Counted from the stretch's first letter, positions 29,594 through 45,200 are shown. The stretch: 64,000 nt of DNA from Toxotes chatareus (GCA_016801885.1 CM028893.1:11235950-11299949); one strand, 5' to 3'. Program-made: numbers and translations. Notes: generated by a model not told the origin, from the letters alone.

Positions 29594-29605
29594 GGGGGGG
29601 GGGGG
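29594..29605 (+). repeat. Poly(G) run, 12 bases
   Basis: Twelve consecutive G, flanked by GT-rich and T-rich sequence. Such a run is prone to length errors in sequencing. Confidence 0.9.
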
Positions 29606-30084
29606 TTCTTTTTTTTGTAAATACGGGAGCCTGGAGGTTTCAAGGTCCCTCATCGCATCCCTCATCAGCGGTTCATTCTGACCCTTGACCCCAGCCAGGC
29701 GACGCCCACCAGGACCTCAGCAGAGACAGGACGAGGGTGAGGCACACGAAGAGTGCAAATGGGTGTATCTTTACAGGTTAGGGATTCGTTTGTGTTTGTG
29801 TGTGTGAGTGGGGAGAGAGCATGCATGTTTGAGGTGTCTGTAACTGCAAAAGTGTGTGTGTTCTCAGGGTGAGAGTGTGTAAAAAGTGCATTCCTCGTGT
29901 GTGTGTGTGCGCCTTCTACCCATGACCTCCTTGTGTCCTCAGCAGCCAGAACGATAATAACAAAGTCTGTTTGTTATTGTCTTTTCCATCTCATGGCCGG
30001 TAAGTCTCTGGGGGCCACAGTCAGTCAGTGAGGTTCAGGGTCTACGAAGCTGAAAACTAAAGAGAAAAACCCAGATCCACGTTG

Positions 30085-30264
30085 TCAAAGATTGGAGCCG
30101 TCTAAGAGGTGCACCTCCTCTTCCTCCTCGCTGTCGCCTCCCCCTCCCACTTGGCCGTCCTGGAAGGAGCGGATCAGTTGAACATGATGGACTCGGGATC
30201 TTGGTTTGCCATTTGAGCCATGTGACGAAGGATATCTTTTTTTGTGATAATACCAAGAAGCCGC
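30085..30264 (-). CDS. clcn3: CLCN3 last exon, two reading frames
   Basis: Acceptor CTGCAG ends at 30,265. Joined directly to exon 13, it encodes RLLGIITKKDILRHMAQ through ESIMFN and stops at 30,176-30,174 (short tail, 29 aa here). Joined after the 76-nt exon, the same bases are read in another frame as AASWYYHKKRYPSSHG, KPRSR, a GGGGDSEEEEE run and HLLDGSNL, stopping at 30,087-30,085 (59 aa). Both resemble the two mammalian tails. The -SNL end fits a class I PDZ-binding tail. Confidence 0.95.
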   Translation of the reverse strand, partial: AASWYYHKKRYPSSHGSNGKPRSRVHHVQLIRSFQDGQVGGGGDSEEEEEVHLLDGSNL

Positions 30265-33200
30265 CTGCAGGGGAGACAAAGAAGAGGAGAAACGGGAGGG
30301 GGGGTTAGAGAATTGAGGAGGTGCTGGTGATTTGTCATGAGAGAGAAAACAGCATCGTGTTTTTGTTGGCAAAAATTGTTCAATCAGAGAGAAGCACATG
30401 ATCTGAATTTGATTCATTTTTGGTTTATTGGATATGATTTATAGAGTAAATGCCTGGAGCCAACAAAAACACGAGACCCTGAGGAAGCAAAAGTCAGCAG
30501 GAGGAGAGCAGGAGGTGAGTAACCAGAGGAAAGAGAGATGAATGCAGGTCTGAAACAGCACCCAGCTACCCACTGTGGAGCAGGGTGTCATTTCAGACAC
30601 TGCCCCAAGCTGGTTTTCATGTTATCTGTCCAAAAAGAAGCTGGTGAGAAGAAGGAAGAGCTGGATCCTACAGGGCACACAGGAAATACTGACCAGGATG
30701 TGGTGATAAGTTAAAACCTCTGAAAAGAAGGAGAAGAGGAGACACGTCCCTATCGCAGGAGTCTGAAATCATTTAAGGAGATGGATGTGGAGATGGGGAA
30801 TACATTTTTATTTGACTTTTTATTTATAGAAATACGTTTGACAATACTACAGCTATTTTTGTGTCTCACTTTCAGGTGACTAAACAATTATACGGAACTT
30901 CAGAGCCACAAACCTCAGTAAAACCAGGGTTAAACCAACCTGTGATCTGCGATTGGGTTTAATGACAATGTGATTTTGTTTCATGCAAACACTTTTAGAC
31001 CCGTTTTAAACCTTGAACCACAACTGAACTAATGAGAGCAACAGCTCCCACTATGTTTTTAAAGTTTCAGACCAGCAGAGACTGCTGTGAATATTTTCAC
31101 TGTAATGTGAATAATTTCAGACTCATGGGACAGAGCCGCTTCCTGCTCCTCTTCTCCTTCAAGTTTAAAGCGTCTTTACCCAACAGACCCACCAACAAAG
31201 TCTGGCTCTGACTTTGTTCCTAACAACTTCCTGAATATTCAGTAAGTCAGGATTATTCCTGCTGATCCAAGAGCACGTAAGACTCAGCTAATCATAAACT
31301 GGCTTTTGATTGGCAGCAACTTAAATATTACAAATGACCACAAAGTTCTGATTCTTGTGCTCTTGAGTTCAGGCGTGTGTGTAGTCTGAGGTCAGGTGAA
31401 GAGAAGCAATCTGAAGACTTAAAAACAGCTGAAAGCGGTGAGTAGAAGCTGTCCGTCTGCTACAGAGATAAAAAGAGTACAGAGCTGGGTCCAAAAAGTT
31501 TAGTGCGCTTTGTTTAATACTGTCAGGTGGAACAGATTCACACAAGGAGTTTGTGCATTTCTAATAAAACATTCAGCTTCAAAAACATGAGTGGAAACAA
31601 ACATTTGAACCCAGGTCTGAGCGAGAGGATTTGAGATGACCTGTGGTGGGATTAGAGCTACAGCTACTGAGCAGCAGGAGGCATGAAACACTGGTGAGAC
31701 GCCACACAGATAGGACACGGGTTTCCCAAGAGCTGCTGAGATCTGCAGCTGTCTTGTTCACTTTCTGACAAGTCAAACAAACGTCATAGACACTTGGGGA
31801 TACCAGGTACAGATCGAAGGGTATCAGGGATGAAGGGTCAGGGGAACTGAAGGCAGTGTTCCCCATAAGCCAGCCGTGTCCTGTCCGGTTTAACGTCAAG
31901 CCTTGTTTCGCTTCCACTGAAGTCAACTTCAACTGCAGCTAAAGATTCCCCACATTTCCCACCATCTGACAACAGGTAAAACTGGCTGAATTCATGTTGA
32001 CTCGCGTCCACTTCTGATTGTGTTGGAAAACATCTTTTTGAGAAACATCTTTTATGTCGAAAAAAAGGAAGTTACATCCATTTTTTTTCTTCAATCAATA
32101 TGTATTTATCTATTTTAAAGTATTTTTATCCTCATATATGTTTAAGTGTTTTTTTTATTAACAGTCTTTGTGCTTTACATGCTGTTTCGTCATATAGAGA
32201 TGAGTTAGATAATTGTTTTTTTTTTCCTTTCTTACTAAGGCCAATCGCTGTTGTTAATCACCTACACATTTATGTTCATTGAATGTGACTTTTTAAAAAC
32301 CACTTTTTAACATTTTATTTATAAAGCAAACTATTTTCTCTTTATTTTGGACCACGTTTGCTGTCGTGATATTAGACAGGACACAGCTGGTTTAGAGGAA
32401 ACACTGGCAGGTTAAATCACAGGATTAGTAATTACTTCATCAAGGTAATGTCATCACACCACACTAACTGGCTGGGTCACTACAGCACTACTAGCACCAA
32501 TCAACACAACAACGTCACTCAACTACAGCGCTCACTACCACTACACAATGAGGGGAACATGGGGATGAATCAAATTACTACATATCTTCTCCCTCCCCTT
32601 TAAAAATATATTCCACCCTTTAAAAAGTATAACTTTCCCAAGGCGGCTAGCTACTCGCCAAGTGGTTGTTAAGGCGACGGGTCAGATGTCGTCGATCTGT
32701 GGAGACCCAGGGCGAAACGGTGGGGTCGAGAGGGAAGGGGTTAAAAAAAAGAAAAAAAAGAAAAAGCAGTCGTTAATGCAGACAGAAAACTGAGGGTGGG
32801 TGAATATTTTCAAAATGAAATGACCTAACTACTGTTGTGAAAAAGGAAGATGGGAGACAAACAACACGCATCATGGTTATATGACCGCAGACACGCTGAG
32901 AAATTCTATCTACTACTGAATGTCTGTCTGTTTATACAGTATGTAATCAGGCCAGAGCACATCTAAACTTTGTAGTTACTATACATCAGAAAATAAAATA
33001 AAGAAACATTTTATGAAGGTGCTAGCATGACGCAGCTGACACAGCACTAAGCGGAGCTACAGTAGGTACAAATGCAGTTTAACAGGGATGAGCTGCAAAG
33101 CTGCACTCTGCGAATCTACTGAGCACTTTTCAGACATGTAAATCTGTAACATCGCTGGCTTCACCTATCTATTAGACCAAGAGCTTTCTGGCATTCAAAC

Positions 33201-36200
33201 ATAGACTATGGGATCAAATAAGGGTCAATAAGGTTTTATTGTGGTTGCATATCACCCTGAAATACACCACTCAGCGCAAAAAATTCTACTTAGTGAATGA
33301 GCACAAAGAAAATGACAGCTCGGCTTTCTTGCTGATGGATCTTCTCTTCCATGTTGGCTTAATTTGGTTGAAAGCTTTGCATATACAAGATGAGAATAAA
33401 ATGGCAAATGTATTATAGTGCTCCTACAAGGCAGAACAAGTCACTCACTTTAAACCTCTGTGGGGGGTTTTTCTACACTGCTGTAGCCTCCATGTTAATG
33501 CAACTGCATTTAATTCAGACCTGAACAGTCCTACAAAAAACAAAAACTTGGGGTTAAGAAAAAAAAATGTATCATCATGTTAAACTGCCAGCACATTTAC
33601 ATAACAAAGTACATGTCTGAAAGAGGCTCTGAAGTGATGTGGGTGACAGTTCCCACAGAGGTCCGACATTACAGGACCCCCAAAACACAAGAGAGCTTTT
33701 ACGTGTTGTCTCCAAAAGTGCAAAACCAACCAGCGATGACGGTGGAGCTCAGAGAACATCTATCTACAGATGTGTCTGTAAGATGAGCAACTTTATTAGA
33801 GGTGAATCCACACCAACCAAACCAACCCACGAACAGTGAGAAAGAAGAAGAGGAGGGCTTAATGTTTAGCCGGGAACTGTCAACAGCCTTTCACACCAAG
33901 TTTCATGCATCCCTCCTAAGAGGCGGAGCCTAAGAGAAAGGTGCGAAAGTAGGGGGAAAGGGTCACATGTGTAAAGGGGTGGGGCTAGTCACCAGGGGCT
34001 CCGTCTGCTGCTTGAGCTCCTCCAGATGCTCTAATATATTCTTCTTTGTGATGATGCCCAACACAATCCTGAAACACACACCCGTTACTAGGTAGACTGC
34101 CCAAAAACAACAAACAGAGACAGAGAGAGAACAGACAGCAGCAGCACAAAACATAAACAGGGTATAACTTAAAATATTAAACGTAACTCAGTGTCAACAT
34201 AAAATATACCTCAAAATTACACAATTTAATGAAACAACAAAAACAACAAAATTGGATAAAAGTTTAATGTTATAAATTAACTCCACGTGTTATGACAGGT
34301 AGTATGTCACTCATCAAATGAAACATTTTAAGAACTTATGTAAACAAAAAGGTAAATAATATAAAATGTAGTGTAAAAAAACAATGAATGAATGTTTCAA
34401 GTAGAAGTCTGGTGATATTCTTTATTTTCCTTGATGTCAACGAATCCAATGAAGAGACAAAAATAAACAATGACTTGATTTTTCTCTGTGTATCATAAAA
34501 TTATTTCTTGAGTAGTAGCAAATGGGCTGAGTGCTGCAGACAGCACAGAGAAGTTGTGAGGGACAAACTAACATTGCTTGTTCTGATCTATTCATGAGAT
34601 TAGTTGACATTCAGACAAATGTAGAATAACACCAGCCTCATCCTTTAAGATGTAAATTTTAAAAAAGTGGAACATAAAGGTGTAAAGAAAAACAAACACT
34701 GCTGCACAGGTCCTCTCTAGCAACAGCAACATCCTGTAACTCATCCATCCTACCAGCAGGTGGCTCTCTACAAAACTCATGTCTGTAAAAAATTAAACCT
34801 GACAGTTTGTACCAACCCGATCATGAGAGGTCTGTCATTTATTTCCACTAACCGTAAAAAAGCAAAGCCTGACTTGTTATAAATTTAAGGGGCAAAACCC
34901 TACACGTTCAGATTTTCTTACTCAACAAGCTTCTTCTCTCAGTTTTAGAACACAAAGTGAACAGTTTTGCTTACTGACTATGTTCTCCCAGACAATACCT
35001 GTTATGTAGCGGTAGTTAGTTTCAGCAGCTCAGTCTCTTCTACTGAGGAGACCGTCTGTTATTGCTCAGTAGGAGGATAAAAGAAGAGCAGCACAGCGGT
35101 TAGGCCAGCCCATGCAGATTACAGGGTAAATCCAGGGATCCGAGAGCCCATGCAACACCAGACAGTGTGTACATGTGTTTGTGCGATGTTTGTCAACCTC
35201 AGATGGATTAGTTAACAACACCACAAAAGAAAGATGGAGAGAAGGGTTCACCTTTTCCTCTTCCAGCCCATCTTCTTTTATTCCCTGCTTTTCATTTCGT
35301 ACTTACCCGTTGTGAGTGACCAGGCACTGGCGCAGGCCCAGCTTTCTGAAGATGTCCACCACGATCTCCATGGGTGTGTGGTCGGTGACGGTGAAGGGAC
35401 TCATGTCCAGGATGGAGCGCAGCTTGAGGGGCCGGGGGCTGTCAGCAGGCAGGGTAGGAGCGTGCTGAGTGAAGTAAACTCTGGAGTTCAACATGATGCC
35501 CTCCTGCTTACGACGGGCATTTTCTGATGAGAAAGGAACAAGAAGATACAGGGGTAAGAGAGAGATGGGGAAAAGAGAGAGGCAGAAGAAGACTATCTTT
35601 GCAACTTCACTTTTTCCCATGCGTACACAGCGCACAATTTTCTTTGTGCAAACCTTAAATGAATTTACTGCTTTTCAGTGTGTTACCTATAGCGATAGTG
35701 ATGTCCCTTCGCAGAGCAAAGCCCACCAGCCTCTGGGACTCCTTGGACACTATCACAGGGAAACCATTATAACTGGTTTCATTGATGATACCCTGCAGCT
35801 CCTCCACCGTCAGGTCGTCCTGCGTCAGCACCGCTAACGGCGGGTCGCTGCGTCGTGGCCTCATCACCTCCCTGGCCAGTGTGGTGTGTGTGAATTCCTC
35901 TTTGGCGTCCAGGAAGGGGTATCCGTTCAGACGGATGTGAGCCTCGTAGATTCCCTCACGGCCAAACGCGTCACCCACCCATTTGCTGGTCATGACGGCA
36001 GCCATGAGGGGGACGATGTACTCCAACCCGCCTGTCAGCTCGAAGACAATGACAACCAGGGACACTGTCATACGGGTCACACCACCTACAGGAGGAAGAA
36101 AATGAAATGAGGTATACCCTTTTGGAAACAATTAATGGACATCTTCAGTTACAAGCATTTACATGGCAACAGTTAGCCATACACTATCGCTGTAACTACT

Positions 36201-39200
36201 GATATTTTATCTGCTGACTCACCCAAACATGCTGCAGCCCCCACCATAGCATAGAGCCCTGGAGTGATGCAGTCGGCTCCAACCTCACACCACTCTTTGA
36301 ACAGGAACCAGTCATGGTGGTAATATGCCAACTGCTCCACGGCAATGCCAACGATTCGCCCTGCAATTGCCCCAATGGCCATGCTGGGGATGAACAAGCC
36401 CGATGGTACCTGGGGATGAGAAACAGGAACTGGTTTTAGTGTTGATAAAGACATGCTGGCAGACAAATCTGCCCTGTTAGGAAAAATCATCCAGGCATCA
36501 CCTTCAGTCCAAATGTAAATATGGTCATGATGATTTTAAAGATGAGCGCCAGGCAGAGTTGCCACATGGCAGCGTAGACGCCGGGTCCTGCTGGCCGGTT
36601 GGGGTTGTCAGTGAAGGCCTTACTGCCATTCATCTGGCTGCGATACTGGCAGAGCTGCGAGGACTCCAGCGGGCCACAGTCAGTAAACAGCTCCTTTATC
36701 AGCTCGCTGGTATTCTGGCGTGTGTATGGGTTCGGGAAAGCAACCACAGCTGTGATGGCGGCCACGAGGATCACCTCCAACACTGGGTACTTTCCTGAAG
36801 AGAGAGAAGACCCAGCATGTCAGATTGTGGGAGGCTTTTAGCATGATGTGTCTCTCACCAGGATCCCAAGCCAAATACTGTTGCTTACTTAGAATCAGAG
36901 TTGTGTATTTAAATTAAGAAGCCACTGGGTCTGACAACAGTGACACAATGTGAAATGCAGTCTGGGAAACCCCCACATGCATCAAGTCGAAGTACTTGCC
37001 GAAGCGTGTTGACTTGCGCCGCCGGCACCAGGCAATGTTGGCTCGGATGAAGAAAGCTCCCCAGAGACCACCAAAAACTCCCAGAAGGATGAAAGGGATG
37101 AGCTCAAACAGGTACCACGGCGTGTGGTACTCCACGTAGAACAGCACCAGACGGCTGTTACCAAAAGGATTGATGGACCGCAGGACGAAGGCCGCCACCA
37201 GTGCGGCAAAGAAGGAGCGCCAGAGTGTCTTGAGAGGGAAGTAGTAGCTCACCTGGAGGAGAAGGAGAGGGGGGAGAGTTTACAAGATTAGTTGTGAAAT
37301 TTTCAGCAAGCATTATATTGTTATTTTGGAGCATGAAAATTAAGGGACAGAGAAATTCAGAGTCAGTTCATGGGTGTTAAAGGAAATGTGCTGTACCTCC
37401 TCCAAGCTGAAGAGAACTCCTCCTATTGGGGCTCCAAAAGCCACAGACACTCCAGCAGCTGACGCAGCAGAGAGAACCTGAGGGGACAAAACACAACACA
37501 CCTCAGCTGACGTGATGGCTTCTTAACAACTACATTTACTCTGAAACATAGTCACATAACAATAGAACATTGGGGGATACAAAACACAAGAAAGAAGAAA
37601 GTCAGACAGTTTAATCAGCTCAAAGGAGATAGGTGGCAAACCTTCCGGTAATATTAACCACCACCTCTTCTCTCTCACCTCTCGTTTCTTGGCCTCGTTC
37701 TTGCTGTACTTGGGGAAGAGGTAGGAGAATATGTTCCCACAGCAGCAGGCCACGTGGACCAGGGGGCCCTCTTTCCCCAGGCTGAGGCCGGACGCCACAG
37801 CCAGCACTAAAGTAATGGTCTTGATCATCAGGGTCCACTTGCCCAGGTAGCCCCTGATGATAAACCCACTCAGGATGGTCTTGATCTGCCGGGTAGAGAG
37901 GAATATACACATGAAAATAAAGTCGCGCTACAAGGATACTGCTCACTGAACTCAGAAGTATTAGTACGAGTAATCAAACTGAGAGACAACTGGAAAAAAC
38001 AGATGCTGTCACTAAATAACTGTAATCTTTGGTGATAGAACAAATATATAAAATATAATTAAATTATACAATAACCTTAAAATAAGTCAATGTCATAGCT
38101 TTGCTCTCTTCTTGACACATTGAAAAAGCCAACATCAGTAATTTCCAACTAATTAAAATAAGGAGACAGACAACATCATCTTGGGCTGCAACAAATCTTT
38201 ATTTCCATTATTTAGTTTTTTTATTCACCCATTATTTGTTTTGTCAGAAAACAGTGACAAATGCCCCTCACAGTTACACAGGCCCCGAGATAACAGTTCA
38301 AACCACAAAGATATTCAATTTACTATTACAATAGATTACAATTTTCTATATTTTAGTCAAATCAACGACCCCGTCGGGATATTTTCAAGCTGCCTTTTCG
38401 TTCTCTTTGAGCAAATCCACTCTACTACTACCACACACTTTCTCCGGCAATGCAGTGCTAGTTTTCTTGTTCCCATGGCAACAAAAAAAAAAAAATTTTT
38501 TTTTTTTGAAAGCTCAGACCGCACACTCTGAAATGGCTTTTTCACAGTGCGGTCAAACCTGTCACATCTTCCTGCTGCCAACTGAATTAACAATTTTAAA
38601 CCACTTAAAGACATTAAAGGGAGACCCACAAGCATGAAAATATGAAATTGAGTGGATCCCAGAAGGACGCAAATAACCAATTACACCACTGTCATGGAGA
38701 GTCAGAGACAGCTGCAGAGATTTATAGACTTTTTTATTTCATGTGCTGCTCTTAATTTCCAACACCCCGAGCAAATCGATCAGACGTGAGCAAATGAGAG
38801 TCTCATGTCTTAGTTGCTGGAGTTTCCCCTCAAGAACCTTCAATGCATTTCCAAAGAGAGGTTTCAAAAACAGACCGTGCATGCAGCTGCTAGCAAGTTT
38901 CAACTGTACTTTTGCAAAAGTAATATTTTCCTCACCTCAGGGATCCCAGAGCCGCAGGCGTATGGAGCAAACACCTTTACCAGACAGACAGCCAGGAAGG
39001 CGAAGGACAGAGCCCAGTAGATGTACATGAAGTAGTTCATGATGTACGAGCCAGGGCCCTGCAAAGAGGTGAGAAAGATGGGAGCACGTGAAGAAAAGGG
39101 ATCAAGAAAGTTGAAACTCACTGGCTCTAAATATCATACAGTATAATATCTGGATGTGACGGAGAGCATTGGCAAGCATGCATGTGTGCTGTGCGTGGCA

Positions 39201-42200
39201 GAGATGCAAATTATCTCTGTAAATGTCCCACTGATCCCACTAAATATAACAGAAAACAGGGAGGCTTGATGTGAAGTTGATGTAATTAATGTAATATTTT
39301 GATATTAATATTTGACAATTCATGGTAAGTCATGCCTTTATGCAACCAAAAAATTCTGCTGCAGCGACAGGCCTCTCAGGTGCCTGTGTTAGTCTACCTC
39401 GGCCTGCCCCAGTATTAGCTCAGCCCAGCTCTTCCACTGAGGACACTTGTCCCGCTCAGCGAAGGTGGTCTCATTGGACGTCCAGCAGCACTGCTCGTGG
39501 TTGAACCACATGGCGCTCAGACACACGCCCTCCTTCAGGTCGTTCATCCAATCAGCAGCAATGTCAATAAGGCCAGCCAAAGCACCTGGCAGGAGGAGGA
39601 AGAGGAGGTAGGAACAGAGGGGGCAAAGAAGTGAAGGCAGGGAGGAGAGAGGAGGTGGAAAAAGGGAAAAAAAACGAGAAAGGTGTTTGGAAGCAGTTAG
39701 CTTGCCAGTTATGCTACCAGATTTATATGAGTCTGTTATCAATGTCACTGCACCAAAAGAAAATTCAAAAAGAAAACTGATGAATCTGCATTTATGGCTT
39801 TTTGCTTTAACAACGGGCCCTTTCATCTGGAGTTAATCCTCACAGCCAAAGAACAGGGACACCAATAGTCACGGTCCTTAAATATTTACCTGCATAAATG
39901 CAAAATGGAAGGTTTTGTAACTAGTTCACCACAAGAATGTTCACTGTACTAGAAATCTCCACATCAGAAGGCAGACACTTGTCAGAATAAATGTCAGAAC
40001 TACATATTAAAACTCAGTGATGGTGCGAAACTACAGCGGAGTAGAGGACTGAACTTTGTCTGGTGAGGACAGTGTGTTGCATGAAAAGTGGGCAAATAAG
40101 AGCAAAAGACAGACAAAGAGGAAGACTGAGCGTGAGCTGCCTGAGGCGAAGCATGTGAGAGTCACCAGCAGAGGAGATGACAGTGTGTGTGTGTGTGTGT
40201 CTGTGTGCTTGTTTAAAATGTGTAAATGTGTTACCAGAGGCCAAGCCGGTGAGAGTAACCACCAGCCACCCAGACCAGGCATCGTACAGGCTCTTTGTGA
40301 ACTCCCATGCTGACTCCTTTTTCTTACTGTTAATCTGCAAACACACAGGAAAAAAATGCATTAATAATACAGGAAACAACACTCATAAGCTTGAGATGTA
40401 AGATTACACACACTATAAGAACTTATAATGGCAGTGAAGCAAGTAGGTCAAAGGTTTATAACTACCAATGATAAGTAATTCAGTTATCTACTCTCGTGGC
40501 TTGATTTCCACTGCTGCCTCAGTAAAACAGCTGTTTCCTGTAAGGTGGGCAAGACCGGGTTATAAAAACAAGGCTCCACAAAGTATTCAAATAACATTCA
40601 AATTCTCAGAGTTATCGTTTCCAGGTAAGCTGCACTAAAACACTTCTAGAAAGCCAGCCAGAGAAATTGAGTCAATATTTGGATAAGAGAGGTGAATCAG
40701 TAACGGGGAGACGTGGGGCAGAAAGTTCAGTTTATTGTGTGTCCATTCATGTGGGTGCATTCATGACATCTTTGCATTATTACATTTGTGCACTGACCAA
40801 GACCAAGTCCATGCTCATTCTTGACCTCGGTCTTGGTTTCCAACTTCTGATGAAGAATCTTAGAAAAAGAGTTTGCCTCAATTCATCTTAATTTTAAGAC
40901 ATTTTTCATTTAATTTTTTTATTTGACATTTTTCCTTGGATTTTCCGTTGATGAAGTTTTCTGTTGGTGGGTTGGGCTAGTTTCATCCACTGTTAAGGCT
41001 AAAACTGCTGACCCTAACTACCCAGTTCTGCTTTTGTGTGATCCAAACAAACTGTCGCTGCTGCAGGAAACGTGTACCGCATCAGTTCCGGTGCAGAAGA
41101 GGATTTTTCGCTGACACAAGTTGATGTGAGCACTTTATGAACTTGGAACAAACCAAACCACAAAAAGTGTCTATTTGAATGTCTAGTTGCAAAGTACATC
41201 GAAGCAGACTTTCGAGCCCTTTGAGACTTAAGTTGTCCTCACCTTCCTGTGTCTCTCGCGGTCCTTGCACTTCTCACGCACCCAGTCGATGGTGTGGAAG
41301 TCGTCATAGGTCCCCACACCAGGGATGGGCTCCTCTAGGAAGTCCAACAGGTGAGTGGAGCTACTGGGAGCCCCGCCCCCGTTAGACATGGCGTAGTTAG
41401 ACCCTGAGGAGGACAAACAGACAGGGAGCCTTTAATTAAACACTTTACAATATGATAAAGCATTTACAAGCAGAATACATGTTAGTATTTGCCTATGAAT
41501 CCAAATTTTTAAAACCATGTATACACAGATCCGCCTGCTCTGCAACATCAACAAGAAACAAACACCATCAAATATTTATACAATGTCAAAACAAAAGATT
41601 GTGATGTGATATTTTGGCCATGCTGCTCTGCCGTACATCCGATCCTTGTATAGGATCCATCACTGCACTGCCTGCTACTGGCTGCACATCAGAGCTACAT
41701 CACCTCATCCGGCCCATCACAATCACTGCAGATCTCACCACACGGGCACCACTGTGATCTAATGAGACTGTCAGAAACACAGCTATGCTGGGAAAACACT
41801 GCCAGGCTCTGCAGTCCATCACCTCATCTGGAACAAAAACGCTAAGGTAGTGGAGATTTATTTGCACCGCTGCGACCTATGGATGAGCAAACTGCGTTGA
41901 AATATCTGGAGGAAATCTTTTTTATTATTTGATACGAACAGTCACGCCTACACCGGAGCCTTTGGAGTGAAGTGAGCTGCTCGTGGGCACCCTGACAGAG
42001 CAGATTCTCCCTGCCGGTCGAGATGCAGATCGTGTGGGTGGATGTGTAAATGTAAGCTTTCAAAACCTCAATCAGCAAACTGAATTTTCTTCCTCTAAGA
42101 ACCAGACCTGATACATCCAAGAATTCAAATGCATGACATTTTCATTTTACTTAAAATCTTTAACAGATATATTGCTGTGGCTTTTTCCTGGCAGTTAGCT

Positions 42201-45200
42201 CTGGTGTGATTGGATCAGCCCACTGCAGGTTGCAGAACAATTTGATTGCCTATAGGCCCAATAACTACGCACAGTCAGTCCAGCAATGACCACAATATCA
42301 CTAGGATTTGTTACAGCACATGTTAATGATTAAACAAAAAAATATAGAGCAAACATTGTCCAATTCCTTTTAAAAGACTATCTTGATTGTAGAAATAGAA
42401 CAGTAGAGTGACTTTGCTTATAACAGTGACAGGCATTAAAACGAGTTTGTTATGTTTGATCTGTTCTGGCTGGATGCACAGATTCAATAAGAGGAGGGAC
42501 AGAGAAACATACTGGCTGACAAGGAAAAGCCTAGAGGGTTTTTCTCTATGACTCTCATCTGGAAAACATCATAAGATTTACAAGGCTGTCGTCTGGCTTT
42601 GTCAGCTGAGGTGGCTGCATGAGGGATAATCAAATACCTTCCTAATCTTTGATTCCAAAATTCATGTATCAGAGGCCATTTCATCAACTTCAAAATGCAC
42701 GGTCACATGTTTAATCTGGCACAAAGTGCATTTGATAAATTAGGGAGAACCCCGTCCTCCAGGAGAAAAGCTGAGCCTAAGCTTCCTACTTGTGATGACA
42801 CAAATATGTGAGACTTCTTTATCTGCAACACAAAGGCAGCACTGTGTGTAACAATGGCAAAAGGGAGACACAGAGCAACAGTTAAAGCTTCTGTTTAAGT
42901 GTTCAAGGGAACGCAAAAGGAAAATATTCGCTATTGGTCAAACAATTATGTGTCACCTCACAAGTACAACTTGTTTGTCCTGTCTGTGTACATTCAGCAA
43001 TATTCGATTAATTTATTTCATCCATTCATTCATTCAAAAGAAACAAACAAAAGTGCCTCAGCGTTACCTTGACTTTGTGGCTCTCATGCTGCTAAGGATA
43101 AAGGTGTGAATACAGAAATGTGAGTGAGACTAATGCCAACTGACACGCCATGCTTAGTACTAAGCCCAGAACATTAAACATACACATTCCAGTCCACAAT
43201 ACATATTTTCCTTTATGTTCCTAATCTCGTGAGCATAACTGCAGCAAACCTTTGTGATCAGCCTTAAACATCCCTTACATGGTTGCTTCTAACTGGGGCC
43301 ATTAGACAGATCATAAAATGGCATCAACACATCTGCATCCGTTCCCAAGCATTACTACACTGCAACCGCTACACCAATACCATGTTATTACTCAGCAGAA
43401 CATGAGCAACACAACTCAATGCACCAGAAAATTCATCCACAACAGGTGGGACAGATTATAGGCAGCGTAAATTAGAATCTGCTTTGTATCAAATCACATT
43501 TATCTCAATTCAGAATAAAGCTTTTGCACACAAGCAAAAAATTTTAGACCCAGTAACTGAGACATAAGCAGAAGATGAAGCCTGTTTCCAAAAGACGTTC
43601 CAGATTACGAATGTGGGCCATGACAGTCTTTGAAAGTGCAGCTTATTAGCTCCTATCACTCCCTTTGATGTTTGACAGGATGTGGGAGAGGAGAAATAAG
43701 TCAAAACCCTTTGGTGGGAATTTCTGTAAAAAAGCAGGGACAAAAGGCCCGAGTACAGCTTTCATCAGACCAGCCGATACACATCCTGTCAGGTTAGGAG
43801 AAAGGAAACTGAGAGAGTGAGCTACTGCTGTTGTTGTTGTGGAGTCAGCAGAAGTAAGAGTATCAGGCTTGGCAGGGAGACCTCATATTTATTATATTAT
43901 TTTTTCATCTTTAATGCAAGAGTGTTCAGACTGCTGCATAGTTATGCACTTTCACACACAGTAAAGGACAAAGAGATGGGCTTAAGTTAGTGAGGGTTTT
44001 TTTTCTTTGTAAGAGTTATTTCCAGATATCAGAAAAGAAAGTAAAACTACACTGGAGAGTTACTTTTGCTTTCAGAGAAGCGTTACCATAACAAATCTTG
44101 CTCTGAAAAGACTGGACAGCCTGTTCCTGTCACTATTCCTTGAGATCTGAGCACAGAGCTGATGCTCTGAGCCAAGACACAGAGAGTCAGAATGTTTCCT
44201 GAATTAATACAGGGATTGATATGTACTGACGACACTGCATTTCATATCGATTTTTTTCAAGAGGCCTTTCAAACTGCGTATCATATAAGACAGTGATGGT
44301 AATGACTTTGAATTCCATCTTGGTGAACCTTTAAGTGTGCGTCCTGGTGTGTACTCGTTACAAATCCAATAATGGGAAATAAAGGTTTCATTCATTCATT
44401 CAAAAATCCCTGCCTACTTATTAATGAACATCTTGGTGTCTACCACTGACCAGCTGCAAATGTTTAAAAAACTAAACTAAATCGAAGCTAACGGGAATTG
44501 AATTTTAGCTGTCAGCAGAAAGTGGACAGAAGTGCACAGTTTGTAACCAGGGTTAGAAAATATCAAAGGCTTCAAGCAAAAATGCTCCAGAAAATTCAGG
44601 ACAGATCTATGAATTTACACAACACAAAAGCACACTCAAAAGATATGCTGCAAAATTTTAAAAGTAAGAAACCAGTGCAGTATCTGCTGCAAGACAAAAA
44701 CAAACCTTCGACTGCACATAGATAGATAAGACTGTTGCTCCACACTGCAGCAAGCAAAATTTCAAGCTCACAAGTAGGTACAAAAAGGATGTGGCTAATT
44801 TAGAATCGAATGTTTTCAGCTTCCAGTAAGGAAAACAGAAAAGTTGACTGATGAGAAACCAGACAAGCCCCTCCTGAAGATACTGCACTACTGGCACCCA
44901 TCAGCTGAGGCAGGAGCACGGAGCCAAGCGAGGGTGACGCCACGGAAAACAGAAACCGAAGGGGACTGCATGAGAGCACGTTGCCAGCATCAGACTCCAG
45001 TGGCTCAGCCAGCACACAGACAACAAAACACACACACACATAAAAATAAGGATTCAGTTTCTTTCTCCTGTGCATTAGTACAGTGACTCTGCGATTCTGT
45101 GCAGCCTGCATCAGGGCCAGAAAGCCACGTCAGTGCACACACATGCTGACTGTCAATAAATACCACTTCTCTAAGTGAACAGCATCTGACATGGCCTTTC

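Larger units (their letters stand above)
27261..30084 (-). other. CLCN3 downstream region: probable 3' UTR plus intergenic DNA
   Basis: No exon of a recognisable protein was found. The part next to 30,085 must include the 3' UTR of CLCN3, because the last exon ends there in both reading frames. I could not place the poly(A) site: no clean AATAAA was found on the minus strand close to the stop, only scattered ATTAAA matches (near 28,510 and 28,767). The interval holds three (CA)n tracts, a G12 run at 29,594-29,605 and GT-rich stretches at 29,780-29,910. Confidence 0.6.
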